A stretch of DNA of 64,000 nt from Mycobacterium sp. OTB74 (GTDB lineage: Bacteria; Actinomycetota; Actinomycetes; Mycobacteriales; Mycobacteriaceae): contig NZ_JARXVD010000005.1 in assembly GCF_029892685.1 (NCBI RefSeq), forward strand, positions 62,001 through 126,000, read 5' to 3'. The position numbers were made by a program, and so were the translations under genes. This document shows positions 8,242 through 16,936 of this stretch, piece by piece (position 1 is the first letter of the stretch; each line of letters begins with the position of its first letter). Under the pieces are notes generated by a model. It was not told the origin of the DNA. It made no database searches and saw only the letters and a list, made by a program, of their open reading frames with translations.

Positions 8242-8796
8242 CTACCCAACCCTGGCCTCGAGAACGCCGGCCACTTGCTGCAGCCAGTGAATGTTCTCCT
8301 GCTCGAACGTGATTCCGCGCAACAGTGTCAGATAGGGGCCGACCCGGGGCGCGCTTCGCAGAAACTCCTGCTCGGTGCGCTCCCCCAGAATGCGCGCCTG
8401 CAACCGTCGATAACTTTCGAGTTTCTTTGTGGCCCAAACGATCCGGTCAGCGAGGACGGCGCGGACCGCGTCCGGGTCATTGACGTCCATCGCTTGTATC
8501 TGGACCAGTAAGTCGTCCCGCATCATCGCCGGCTTGGGTGCCGCGGCGCCGAACTCACGCACCGCCGCTCGCCCCGCCTCGGTCAGGGTGTACATCCGTT
8601 TGTTGGGGCGTCGCTCCTGCTCCACCACCCTGGCCTGAATCAGTCCCTCTTCGGCCAGCCGATCGAGTTCCCGGTACAGCTGCTGCGGGGTGGCCATCCA
8701 GAAGTTCGCAACCGAGGCGTCGAATCCTTTGGCCAGGTCATAGCCCGACGACTCACCATCGAGGAGAGTCACCAACACCGCATCACGTAGCGCCAC
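8242..8796 (-). CDS. PadR family transcriptional regulator
   Basis: 184 residues. The N-terminal PadR winged helix is clear (A-L-R-D-A-V-L-V-T-L-L-D-G-E-S-S-G-Y-D-L, then Q-L-Y-R-E-L-D-R-L-A-E-E-G-L-I, then R-M-Y-T-L-T-E-A-G). The C-terminal half is the charged helical PadR_C dimerisation/effector domain. It is divergent from a SnoaL-like gene and an F420-type oxidoreductase, with a 109-base AT-rich interval between, so it probably represses itself and that pair. PadR proteins usually sense phenolics or drugs; the ligand here is unknown. It converges on the NrtR-like gene with 21 bases between stops. Confidence 0.88.
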   Translation of the reverse strand: MALRDAVLVTLLDGESSGYDLAKGFDASVANFWMATPQQLYRELDRLAEEGLIQARVVEQERRPNKRMYTLTEAGRAAVREFGAAAPKPAMMRDDLLVQIQAMDVNDPDAVRAVLADRIVWATKKLESYRRLQARILGERTEQEFLRSAPRVGPYLTLLRGITFEQENIHWLQQVAGVLEARVG

Positions 8797-8905
8797 GCCT
8801 CGATACTAATAGTCAACAAAGTGATTAGTTACATATAGACATACCCGCGCGAAATCGCTAACGTCGCCACTACCTAGTCAACTAATTGAGTATGCGAGGT
8901 ATGTG
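8797..8905. promoter_or_regulatory. Divergent promoter region with repeated TAGTCAAC
   Basis: The interval between the PadR regulator and the SnoaL-like gene is unusually AT-rich for this genome. TAGTCAAC occurs at 8810-8817 and again at 8875-8882, each beside TAAT (ACTAATAGTCAAC and TAGTCAACTAATT). They are candidate PadR half-sites, one near each gene start. No experiment supports this; the evidence is position and repetition only. Confidence 0.45.
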
Positions 8906-9316
8906 ATGCAGGCATTCCGGAGGGCCGTCGAGGCCCGCGACGCCGTGGCGATGGAGGCCTGCCTGGCCGACAACGTCGTGTTCACCAGTCCGGTGGCCTT
9001 CAAGCCTTACCCGGGCAAGCCGATAACCGCGGCAATCTTGCGCGGCGTGCTGCGCGTCTTCGAGGACTTCCGCTACGTTCGCGAGATCAATGACTCCGAA
9101 AATGCCAGTCATGCACTGGTTTTCGAGGCAACAGTGGCCGGTAAGAAGATCACCGGTTGCGACTTCATCCACGTCGACGCAGACGGGCTGATCGACGACT
9201 TCATGGTGATGGTGCGGCCGCTGTCCGGTGCCACCGCGCTGTCCGAGGCAATGGGCGCGCAGTTCCCGCAGATTCAGGCCGAGGCGGCCGAAGCGATCGC
9301 GGCACAGGCGCAGTGA
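8906..9316 (+). CDS. SnoaL/NTF2-like protein
   Basis: 136 residues forming a single NTF2-like alpha+beta cone domain: F-R-R-A-V-E-A-R-D-A-V-A-M-E-A-C-L-A-D-N-V-V-F-T-S-P, then F-E-D-F-R-Y-V, and a C-terminal I-H-V-D-A-D-G-L-I-D-D-F-M-V-M-V-R-P. Members are small cytosolic enzymes or ligand-binding proteins acting on polyketide- or steroid-like substrates, and the family name gives no exact reaction. An overlapping GTG lies one codon earlier at 8903. The stop is followed directly by the F420-type oxidoreductase at 9318, indicating an operon in which the two may act on the same compound. Control by the divergent PadR is likely. Confidence 0.75.
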   Translation: MQAFRRAVEARDAVAMEACLADNVVFTSPVAFKPYPGKPITAAILRGVLRVFEDFRYVREINDSENASHALVFEATVAGKKITGCDFIHVDADGLIDDFMVMVRPLSGATALSEAMGAQFPQIQAEAAEAIAAQAQ

Positions 9317-9317
9317 C

Positions 9318-10355
9318 ATGAAGATCGGCCTGGGCATTAACTATGCCGGCGGGTTCAAAGAGGTCGCCGCGGAGGTCTCCGACCTCGAAATGGCTGGTCT
9401 GGACGTTGTTTTCGTGCCAGAGGCCTACTCATTCGATGCGGTCAGTGCGCTGGGCTACCTGGCCGCGGTCACCTCACGGGTGCAGCTGGCATCGGGTGTT
9501 CTGCAGCTCTACACCCGGACCCCCACACTCACGGCGATGACCGCGGCCGGCTTGGACTATGTGTCCGACGGCCGGTACATCCTGGGATTGGGCGCTTCCG
9601 GCCCACAGGTCATCGAGGGCTTCCACGGGGTGCCCTATGACAACCCGATCGGGCGTACCCGCGAGGTGGTCGAGATCTGCCGTCAGGTGTGGCGTCGCGA
9701 ACGGCTCCAGTACGAAGACAAGAACTACACCATCCCGCTGCCGGCCGGGCAGGGCACGGGCCTGGGCAAGCCCCTCAAGCTGATCAATACCCCTGTGCGC
9801 GAGCGCATTCCGATTCTTTTGGCTGCTCTCGGCCCCAAGAACGTGGAACTGGCAGCAGAGGTTGCCGAAGGCTGGCAACCCATCTTCTACCTGCCGGAGA
9901 AGGCCGACGCCGTATGGGGCTCGGCACTGGCCGCCGGTACCGCCAAGCGCGACCCGTCACTCCCCCCGCTCGACGTCTATGCCGGGCCGGCCCTGGCCAT
10001 CGGCGACAACGTCGAAGGCCTGCGCGAGTTCATCAAACCCCATGTGGCGCTGTACATCGGTGGCATGGGCGCCAAGGGCAAGAACTTCTATCACAACGTG
10101 GCCACCAAATATGGCTACGGCGCCGAAGCCGACCGGATTCAGGAGTTGTACCTGGCCGGCGACAAGGAAGGCGCGTCGAAAGTCGTTCCCGATGAACTGG
10201 TCCGCGACATCTCGTTAATCGGCAGTCGCGAATTCGTCAAGGAACGGGTGGCCGCGTTCCGCGAGGCCGGGGTGACCGTACTGAACGTCGTCCCACTCGG
10301 CGCGAACACCGCTGAGCGAGTGAAACTCATCGAAGAGCTGCGCTCGCTGATCTGA
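9318..10355 (+). CDS. LLM-class F420-dependent oxidoreductase
   Basis: 345 residues of the luciferase-like monooxygenase fold as used by mycobacterial F420-dependent enzymes; it resembles Rv3520c. Visible: M-K-I-G-L-G-I-N-Y-A-G-G-F at the start, E-A-Y-S-F-D-A-V-S-A-L-G-Y-L-A-A-V-T-S-R-V-Q-L-A-S-G-V, and R-Y-I-L-G-L-G-A-S-G-P-Q-V-I-E-G. Expected cofactor is deazaflavin F420, inferred from subfamily. The ATG at 9318 directly follows the stop of the SnoaL-like gene, so translation is probably coupled; an upstream in-frame start at 9228 would overlap that gene. Substrate unknown. A 12-bp hairpin follows the stop. Confidence 0.85.
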   Translation: MKIGLGINYAGGFKEVAAEVSDLEMAGLDVVFVPEAYSFDAVSALGYLAAVTSRVQLASGVLQLYTRTPTLTAMTAAGLDYVSDGRYILGLGASGPQVIEGFHGVPYDNPIGRTREVVEICRQVWRRERLQYEDKNYTIPLPAGQGTGLGKPLKLINTPVRERIPILLAALGPKNVELAAEVAEGWQPIFYLPEKADAVWGSALAAGTAKRDPSLPPLDVYAGPALAIGDNVEGLREFIKPHVALYIGGMGAKGKNFYHNVATKYGYGAEADRIQELYLAGDKEGASKVVPDELVRDISLIGSREFVKERVAAFREAGVTVLNVVPLGANTAERVKLIEELRSLI

Positions 10356-10362
10356 GCGTCGC

Positions 10363-10390
10363 GCCGGACGCAGCCTCCGCTGCGTCCGGC
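10363..10390 (+). terminator. Hairpin after the F420-type oxidoreductase
   Basis: Perfect 12-bp arms (GCCGGACGCAGC and its complement) with a CTCC loop, starting 8 bases after the stop codon. There is no T-run, as is common for mycobacterial terminators. Confidence 0.75.
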
Positions 10391-10527
10391 ATCCCCAATC
10401 GCTTCCGTAACTGGGAATTTCCTGGCAACATCTCGGTCCGAGTGCCGTCGGATAGCCAAATGCCCGAGCAGCAAGTTTGCGCGGCTGGCGTCAGACGGCA
10501 CGGTCCGCAGATGTGAAGGAGTTCGTC

Positions 10528-12474
10528 ATGGCCGGTACACACCGCCGCAAAGGTCGTCGCGTGTTGACCGTATCGGCCTGGCTGGGTGCCGGCGTGACGA
10601 CCGCGGGCGTGGGTGCTGCACTGCTCGGCGGCACCGCGGTGGCAAATGCGGGGCCGACCAACGATTCGTCGTCCACGCATGCCTCCGACGCCAGTTCCAC
10701 CCATACCTCCTCCCCCGCCAGGCAGACCACAAAGTCTCCGGCCAAGCACATCCGCGACAGCGGGCATTCGCCTACGTCGGACTCGGCGACGCCGGCGTCC
10801 GAGAATCCGGCCCGGCACGTTGCTGCCAAGGCACCGACCGCCGGCGACGCCTATGACGCGACACAGGCCGACGAGCAGTCGACGCCGAAGACCACCCGTA
10901 CCACTGCCGCCGCTCTCGCTACGGACTCGCCGACGGCGGTGAGCAAAACCGCGCTGACCGACTCCAGCACTGCCCCGGTTCTATCTCGAAATACCAAGGG
11001 CGACAAAGGTACTCCGTCGTCTCCTCGCTTGATAAGCAGGGCGATCGGTCAGGCCGTCAGCGGAGCCGTCGACGAGGTCAGTAACGATCTCGCGAGCACT
11101 GCGGCCTCGGTCGCCACGGCGGCCGCGTCCCTCCCCACAACGGCCGCTTCCACCACGACATCTGAAACCGGCCAGACCACGGCAAACGCCACGACCAAAA
11201 CCACCAGTGCTGCAGCCTCCAGCGCTCTCGCCACGCCGGAGACGACCAATTGGCTGGGTAGCTCCGTCGCCCAGCCCGGCACATTCACCGCGCTGGCGCT
11301 GCAACAAATCTCGACCGCCAAGACTCAGCTCAATACCGACACATGGGGCCAGGGCAACGTCTTCGCCGGCTTGGCCACACTCGGCGCGCAGACCGACCTC
11401 GCTGTTGCACAGTGGGCGCTGACCACCTGGCAGACCAACAACCCGAGCCAGATGCAGGCGGTCGCCGACAACGTGAACAACCCGCTGGGCCAGGCCTTCG
11501 CCAGGATGGTGCTCAGTGGCACCCAGCAGCTGCCCGGGTTCGCTGTGTTCATGCTTCAGAGCGCAGCTAGTACCACCCCGGCGCTCGCCTGGTTCGGTGT
11601 GTCCTCGGCGGAGGCGACCTCGACCACCAACTTGATCTCGGCCGCTGCGACGAATGCCCGGGTGTACGGCGTGGTGCCATTGATCATGTACGCCGGCACC
11701 GAGCCGATCGTCTACGTTCGGGTCAACGGCGGGCCCTTGGTCCCAGTGCTGGTCGACACCGGCTCGTCCGGGCTGGTGATCGGAAGCAACAACGTCGGAC
11801 AGAGCGGGCTCGGGGCCGCTACCGGCGCCGGGGCAGGCGCGTACGCGGGCGGCCTGAATTACACCTACACCACCTACAACACGACGGTCGACTTCGGCAA
11901 CGGCATCGTCACCGAGCCGACGGCGGTCAACATCGTCGACGCATCCTCGGAAACTGCGTTTGAGAACTACATCTCCGGCGACGGGGTGGTCGGGGTTCTC
12001 GGCATCGGTGCCAATGCCTTCGGACCCGGCCCCAGCATCGTCACCGCGGCGCTGCCAGGCGAGCTGGCCGACGGAGTGCTGATCGACGAGGCCGGGGGAA
12101 GGCTGGTCTTCGGGCCCAACTCGCTGCCCGCCCGGACGACGGTGTCAGGCTCGCCCTACGCGCTGGGCACAGTTGTGGTCAACGGTTCCAGCCACCCGAT
12201 CTGGTTGATCATCGACTCCGGCGGCGTCACCGGCACCCTTCCGTCGGCGGTGCTGTCCGGCGCAACAACCATCAAGAACGGCACGCCGATCAGTGTGTAT
12301 GCCCCAGACGGCACCCTGCTGTACTCGTACTTCACATCCGGATCGAACTCGCCGTACGTCACCACCGACGATGGGTCAGCCGACGCAATGAACACCGGAT
12401 ATGCGCCGTTCAGTCTCTACCCGATCTACATCGGATACGACACCCCTGAGGGCACAACGGTTTTCGACTACTAA
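10528..12474 (+). CDS. PecA-like exported aspartic protease without a PE domain
   Basis: 648 residues. An N-terminal basic leader and hydrophobic segment (A-W-L-G-A-G-V-T-T-A-G-V-G-A-A-L-L-G-G, cleavage-like A-N-A) form a signal peptide. About 330 residues of Ser/Thr/Ala-rich linker follow. The last 270 residues match the C-terminal domain of PE_PGRS35/PecA-type PE-cleaving proteases: a bilobal retropepsin-like fold with two active-site motifs, V-D-T-G-S-S-G-L-V and I-I-D-S-G-G-V-T-G. In PecA-type proteins this domain is preceded by a PE domain for type VII export; here that is replaced by a Sec-like leader. It lies 54 bases from the end of the ESX-1 gene string, converging on it. GTGAAGGAG precedes the chosen ATG. 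Action on PE/PPE or other cell-envelope proteins is inference. Confidence 0.75.
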   Translation: MAGTHRRKGRRVLTVSAWLGAGVTTAGVGAALLGGTAVANAGPTNDSSSTHASDASSTHTSSPARQTTKSPAKHIRDSGHSPTSDSATPASENPARHVAAKAPTAGDAYDATQADEQSTPKTTRTTAAALATDSPTAVSKTALTDSSTAPVLSRNTKGDKGTPSSPRLISRAIGQAVSGAVDEVSNDLASTAASVATAAASLPTTAASTTTSETGQTTANATTKTTSAAASSALATPETTNWLGSSVAQPGTFTALALQQISTAKTQLNTDTWGQGNVFAGLATLGAQTDLAVAQWALTTWQTNNPSQMQAVADNVNNPLGQAFARMVLSGTQQLPGFAVFMLQSAASTTPALAWFGVSSAEATSTTNLISAAATNARVYGVVPLIMYAGTEPIVYVRVNGGPLVPVLVDTGSSGLVIGSNNVGQSGLGAATGAGAGAYAGGLNYTYTTYNTTVDFGNGIVTEPTAVNIVDASSETAFENYISGDGVVGVLGIGANAFGPGPSIVTAALPGELADGVLIDEAGGRLVFGPNSLPARTTVSGSPYALGTVVVNGSSHPIWLIIDSGGVTGTLPSAVLSGATTIKNGTPISVYAPDGTLLYSYFTSGSNSPYVTTDDGSADAMNTGYAPFSLYPIYIGYDTPEGTTVFDY

Positions 12475-12487
12475 AACGACCATCGCA

Positions 12488-12506
12488 CGCACCGGAAGCC
12501 GGTGCG
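12488..12506. terminator. Bidirectional hairpin between convergent genes
   Basis: Perfect 8-bp arms CGCACCGG and CCGGTGCG separated by AAG, placed between the stop of the PecA-like gene and the stop of the opposing Pro/Gln-rich gene, so it can serve both transcripts. Confidence 0.6.
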
Positions 12507-12528
12507 CGCGATCGACAGGGTAGCTATC

Positions 12529-13788
12529 TCAGAACTGGCCGGCGGCGATCTTCTTCATACCGTTCTGGATCTGCAAGGAAATGTAGCCTGCCACGGCGCC
12601 GAGCACGAAGGACACCAAGATAGCGACCACAGCCTCCGCGATGGAGCCACCAGTCGACACGTGCGCGTAGGGCGAATCAGGGATGCTGCTGAGGTCGGCG
12701 ATGAACATTGCCCTAGCGATCACCAGATAGATCAAGCCGGCGATGCCGATTCCACAGATGCCGTACGCCGCGCACTGGGCCCCGACCTTGGTACCGAGCG
12801 CCAGCAGAACGTAGATCAGCGCGAGGCCGACCACAGCCGCGAAGACCGCTCCTGGTACGCCTGCCATAAAGACCGCCAGTGCGGCCACCAAGGCCCACAC
12901 AGCTGTTCCAATGTAAGCAATTTGATTGGCGCCCTGAGCATTGCTCCGCATGCCCTGGAACCACGGCTGCTTGATCAGCTCACCACGGACGCCTTGGCTC
13001 ATGGTCCGGAAGATGAACGACCCACTCTTGTTCAGAGCCGATTTGGCCATCTCGACCGGAGTCTGCTGCGGCCCCACCGGGCCGCCGTACGGTGCACCCG
13101 CCTGGCCATAGGGGTTCCCGGGCTGGGGCGCCCCGAATCCTGGCTGGCCCGGCTGGCCGAATCCCGGATGGCCCGCCGCGCCAAAGGGGCTGTACCCCTG
13201 CGCAGGCTGAGGGGTCGGGGCACCGTACCCCGGAACGCCCGGCGCGGGGTTCCACTGCTGCTGCTGACCCGGAGCGGGGGCACCTGGCATCGGCTGTCCG
13301 AACTGCGGTTGCGGGGCCTGCGTTGCACCCGGGGGCTGCCACCCCTGAACCGCCGGACCGACACCTTGGCCATACGGGGCGGGGGAGTAGCCGGCGGCAG
13401 GCGGCTGCCAGTTCGGCGTGGCGTCCTGACCGTACGGACCGGCCGGTGCCGATGCCGAAGGGAACGCGGCGGTCGACTGATGCCACCCAACCTGCGCTCC
13501 CGGAGCCGGCGGCTGCCACGCAGGTGTTTGCGGCGCGGCGGGGGGCTGCCAAGCGGTCGGCTCGAGCGCCGCAGGCGGCTGCCAGGCCGCCACCTCGGGG
13601 GTCGGCTGAGCCGACGGCGGCGTCTGGGTCTTGCCGTCCACCCGGGTCAACTCGGCCGACGGCCGATTCACCAACGGAGTCTGGCCGTCATCCTGGAAGT
13701 TGGCGGGCTGTGTTGAAGCCGCCTCCGGCGAAGCCGGTCCAGGCTGCTGCGCCTCACCGGCGGCATTCGGTTCGTTGCTTTGGGACAT
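12529..13788 (-). CDS. Pro/Gln-rich protein with C-terminal membrane domain, ESX-1-linked
   Basis: 419 residues. The first 245 are low complexity, rich in Pro, Gln, Gly and Ala, with recurring W-Q-P-P-A and Y-G-Q-type units, typical of a disordered cytosolic tail. The C-terminal 175 residues contain about four hydrophobic segments (I-G-T-A-V-W-A-L-V-A-A-L-A-V-F-M-A, A-V-V-G-L-A-L-I-Y-V-L-L-A-L, I-A-G-L-I-Y-L-V-I-A-R-A-M-F and A-V-V-A-I-L-V-S-F-V-L-G). It is the last gene of the minus-strand ESX-1 string, 102 bases after eccD1. I recall a similar proline-rich gene after eccD1 in M. smegmatis, but no defined role. A membrane accessory to the secretion system is the plain reading; not certain. 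Confidence 0.6.
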   Translation of the reverse strand: MSQSNEPNAAGEAQQPGPASPEAASTQPANFQDDGQTPLVNRPSAELTRVDGKTQTPPSAQPTPEVAAWQPPAALEPTAWQPPAAPQTPAWQPPAPGAQVGWHQSTAAFPSASAPAGPYGQDATPNWQPPAAGYSPAPYGQGVGPAVQGWQPPGATQAPQPQFGQPMPGAPAPGQQQQWNPAPGVPGYGAPTPQPAQGYSPFGAAGHPGFGQPGQPGFGAPQPGNPYGQAGAPYGGPVGPQQTPVEMAKSALNKSGSFIFRTMSQGVRGELIKQPWFQGMRSNAQGANQIAYIGTAVWALVAALAVFMAGVPGAVFAAVVGLALIYVLLALGTKVGAQCAAYGICGIGIAGLIYLVIARAMFIADLSSIPDSPYAHVSTGGSIAEAVVAILVSFVLGAVAGYISLQIQNGMKKIAAGQF

Positions 13789-13890
13789 AAACGCACTTCT
13801 CCCTAAATTTCGGCTAATGAATTAAGCAATGGACCACATCACCAGGATCACCGGGCACCATCAAATGCGGCCCTCAGCGGCACCCGGGCC

Positions 13891-15435
13891 TTAGAAGCGG
13901 ATGTTCCGAATCTGGTCGTAGACGCCTGCGATCCACAGCAGCATCGGGATCACCGCAGCAATCGCCGCACCGTCCGTCAACTCCAGAATCCGCTTTGTCA
14001 CCGGCGAGACCCGCCGTACGCCGTCAGTGGCACCCACCACCACCAGCGCCACGGATGCCAGGACCACGTACAGCGCGATCACAAGCCAAGCACCGTTCGG
14101 ATCCCAGAGACACAGCCGGATCATGACACCGGTTGGGATCGCAACCGTCGCCGCCAACAACGCCCAGCCGCACCAACGTTCGGCATACAACCGGGAACGG
14201 AAGCCGCAGACCACCGTGACCAGGCCCGCCACGATCAGGGTGTGGACGAAGAAGTGGCCGTGCTCGAGAACCGCGATGGAACCGGCCGTCAGTACCAGCA
14301 CACCGCCACCGAGGAATCCGATCAGCAACTGCCGGGCAAGGGTGCTGCGCTCGGTGAGCCGGGCCGCCGAGTCCGGCACCGATTCGATGATGGCCCGCCA
14401 GGTCGCGGACTCTTCATCGGTGATATTGCTGTGCGCGGCAACGGGATCCAGCAGTTCTTCATTGGCGATCACCTCGCCAGGTGCCGGAATTGGCGGCAGC
14501 GCGATACGCGCCACTGCGACCGTCAGCTTCGCCGAGTTGGTCAGCACGATCAGGCCGAACGCAATGGCGCCTGCCGGCACCCACGACGCGCCGCCGTAAC
14601 CGTAGGCCACCGCCCCGGCCGTCACTGCCACGGCAATCACGGCCGTGGAGGAAGCCGCCGCGGCCCGCTGCCGAGGACCACCCCGGGTTGCCAGAACCAC
14701 CGCGAGGACAACCGCAGCCGCGCCGGCGAGTTGGGGTGCACCCAGGCCGCTGATTCCCCGGGGCAGGGGCACTGCCAACGCAGCCGCACCACCGAGTAGC
14801 GGAAGCGCGGCCACCAGGAGGCTCTCGGACAGATCGACGTTGTCGTAGCGGTTCTTGGCCACGAAGCTTGCGCCGAACACCAGCAGACCGAGCACCCCCA
14901 GTACGAGCAGCCACCACCAGCCGTGGCCGGCCTTCGACCAGGTCCATAGCGATGCCCAGGTGATGGCCAGGGCGGCTACCGGAATGGCAAGGCCCACAAG
15001 ATGATTCAGCGCTTTGCGGTCGAACTCCGGAGACTCCTCAAGTACCGCCATGGCATCGATGACGTCCTCGACCAGCGGCCGGTAACGCTCAGTACGGCTG
15101 ACCGAGACCAACGTCAACAGCGCGCCGTCGACCACGCCTGCTTCGTCGAGCGACTCAGTGGCCTTCAGCGGCGGGGAGCCCGGCCGCGCGAAGGCCCACA
15201 CACCCTGGGCTTTGAAGTCGAATCCGGCCAGTACCTCGGCCGGGGTGCCGTCCAACAGATCGGCCAGCACGTTCACCGTCTCGTCGATGTACGTCTCGAT
15301 CGGTGTAGCCGCCGGCAGCACCAGGTCGGTCATCCGACGGCCGGTCAAGATGGTGACGCGGGTTGCCGACGGGCGGGTTGGCTTCGCCTCCGCCACACCC
15401 GAAGATGCTGTGGCGGGGCTGGCTGTGGCGGTCAC
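13891..15435 (-). CDS. eccD1: ESX-1 type VII secretion integral membrane protein EccD1
   Basis: 514 residues. The N-terminus is the ubiquitin-like domain of EccD (R-V-T-I-L-T-G-R-R-M-T-D-L-V-L-P, about residues 25-115). About eleven transmembrane helices follow, roughly from residue 145 to the end, ending in a short W-I-A-G-V-Y-D-Q-I-R-N tail. EccD forms the large membrane vestibule of the ESX inner-membrane complex with EccB, EccC and EccE. Its start overlaps the stop of espI by 4 bases (ATGA), so the two are translationally coupled. Assignment to ESX-1 rests on context with espI, esxA/esxB and PPE68. Confidence 0.93.
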   Translation of the reverse strand: MTATASPATASSGVAEAKPTRPSATRVTILTGRRMTDLVLPAATPIETYIDETVNVLADLLDGTPAEVLAGFDFKAQGVWAFARPGSPPLKATESLDEAGVVDGALLTLVSVSRTERYRPLVEDVIDAMAVLEESPEFDRKALNHLVGLAIPVAALAITWASLWTWSKAGHGWWWLLVLGVLGLLVFGASFVAKNRYDNVDLSESLLVAALPLLGGAAALAVPLPRGISGLGAPQLAGAAAVVLAVVLATRGGPRQRAAAASSTAVIAVAVTAGAVAYGYGGASWVPAGAIAFGLIVLTNSAKLTVAVARIALPPIPAPGEVIANEELLDPVAAHSNITDEESATWRAIIESVPDSAARLTERSTLARQLLIGFLGGGVLVLTAGSIAVLEHGHFFVHTLIVAGLVTVVCGFRSRLYAERWCGWALLAATVAIPTGVMIRLCLWDPNGAWLVIALYVVLASVALVVVGATDGVRRVSPVTKRILELTDGAAIAAVIPMLLWIAGVYDQIRNIRF

Positions 15436-16826
15436 CGACGTTCGAGCCGATCGAAGTCATCGGAGAGGGCAGCTGCCAGTTCCGTGACCCGGCGCTGGTA
15501 GGTCTTGCCCAGCAGATCAAGCTGGATGTCGGACCCCGCCGCGACGTGCTTGTCCCACGGCAACACGATGACACGCCCCGCGGGAACATGCCGTTCGAAC
15601 TGCTGCACCAAGTCGTCCACGTCGATGTTGGTCTTGCCCGGCGTCACGTGATTGATCACGACACATGCCCGGCTCAGCAGGTCCTGATATCCGTTCTGCC
15701 GCAACCAGTCCATGGTGACGGCGGCCTGACGGGCACCGTCGATCGAGGCGCTGGCGACGATGATCAGACCCGAAACGGTCTTGAGCACGGCGCGGGATGC
15801 CGAGTGGAACAGGCCAGCGCCGCAGTCGGCCAGCACCAGGTTGTAGTACTGCGAAACAACCTTGACCGCGCCCTGCCAGTCCTCCTCGTTGAAGTCCCGG
15901 CGCGCGACGCTGTATTCCGCCGACGACAGCACCTCCAAGTTGGAGCTGTTCATGCTCGTGTAGGCGCGAATGTCGTTGTAGCGACTCAGCTCTTTGTCCG
16001 ATAGCAGATCCGAAATGGTCGCTGCCGACTGGCGGCCGGCACGGTCGGCCAGGTTGCCGCCATCTGGGTCGGCGTCGACGGCCAGAATCCGATCGCCGCG
16101 GACCTTGGACATGATCGATCCGAGCGTGACGGTGACCGCGGTCTTACCGACGCCGCCCTTCAGACCGAGGATGCCGATCTGGTAGGAATCGCGCGCGTTG
16201 CGACGAATCCGGCTGTACAAGTCCAGCTCGTACAGTTCGTCGGGGGAGAGGCCGAGGTTGATCCGGGTGGTCACGTACAACCAGTGCCGCCATCCGCGCT
16301 GGGACGGCATCTTCACGCCGGCCCGCACACCTACGTGCGAGAGCGCATCGATCGCACGGTGATCTCCGATGGTGGCTGCCGACGTCTGGGCCTGATCCGG
16401 CATCTGCTGCTCGTGCCACTGCATGGCGGCCTGCGGTTCGGGCACGTAGTACTGGGGCTGCGGTGTCGCATGACGCGGTGCGGTCATGGACTGGCGCGGC
16501 TGCTCGTATTGGGCACCGGCCTGATTGCCGGCATACGGCGCACGCATCAGACCGTTCTGCATGAACTGCGGCTGCGTCGGCGGCATGTGGGTGGTGACCT
16601 CAGTGGCCCGGGGTGGCATGACGCCCCCGACCGGAGGTTGTTGAGAGTGACCTGCACCTTGAGACTGCGCTTCGGCCCGAGCGGCCGCGGCAGCACCGGC
16701 GGCCTGGTTGGCCGACATCTGGGCTGCAGCCGCGAGGGTGGCAGGATCGACGGTCCTCGTCGCTTCATCGTTGTCGGCCTGACTTGCGCCCGAGTTGTTG
16801 AAGAGCCGGTCATAGTCGGCGGACAT
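15432..16826 (-). CDS. espI: ESX-1 associated MinD/ParA-like ATPase EspI
   Basis: 464 residues. The N-terminal 200 residues are Ala/Gln/Pro-rich and disordered. The C-terminal half is a P-loop ATPase with the deviant Walker A K-G-G-V-G-K-T (about residue 225), the D-A-D-P-D-G-G-N-L switch and V-L-A-D-C-G-A-G. This is the EspI (Rv3876) layout, though shorter than the 666-residue M. tuberculosis protein. EspI is reported to down-regulate ESX-1 secretion when ATP is low. The gene lies between esxA and eccD1 and overlaps eccD1 by 4 bases. A hairpin at 16884-16919 separates it from esxA. Confidence 0.9.
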   Translation of the reverse strand: MSADYDRLFNNSGASQADNDEATRTVDPATLAAAAQMSANQAAGAAAAARAEAQSQGAGHSQQPPVGGVMPPRATEVTTHMPPTQPQFMQNGLMRAPYAGNQAGAQYEQPRQSMTAPRHATPQPQYYVPEPQAAMQWHEQQMPDQAQTSAATIGDHRAIDALSHVGVRAGVKMPSQRGWRHWLYVTTRINLGLSPDELYELDLYSRIRRNARDSYQIGILGLKGGVGKTAVTVTLGSIMSKVRGDRILAVDADPDGGNLADRAGRQSAATISDLLSDKELSRYNDIRAYTSMNSSNLEVLSSAEYSVARRDFNEEDWQGAVKVVSQYYNLVLADCGAGLFHSASRAVLKTVSGLIIVASASIDGARQAAVTMDWLRQNGYQDLLSRACVVINHVTPGKTNIDVDDLVQQFERHVPAGRVIVLPWDKHVAAGSDIQLDLLGKTYQRRVTELAAALSDDFDRLERR

Positions 16827-16883
16827 GAGTACCTCTCGTCGTGGTTATAACGCCTGAGCGCACATGAAGCCTAAGCGCGCAGA

Positions 16884-16919
16884 GGTGGGCAGGCACGACC
16901 CTACGCCGACCTGCCCACC
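16884..16919 (-). terminator. Hairpin between esxA and espI, possible attenuator
   Basis: Perfect 10-bp arms (GGTGGGCAGG and its complement) with a 16-base loop, 18 bases after the esxA stop in the direction of transcription. No T-run. Partial termination here would let esxB-esxA be expressed above the downstream espI-eccD1 genes. Confidence 0.6.
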
Positions 16920-16936
16920 ACCTGTAGTCAGCCGTT

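Noticed and set aside
12502..13716. 404-codon open frame on the plus strand over the Pro/Gln-rich gene
   Set aside because: Shadow of low-complexity coding sequence: Arg-rich without domains. The minus frame has a proper start, membrane helices and operon position.
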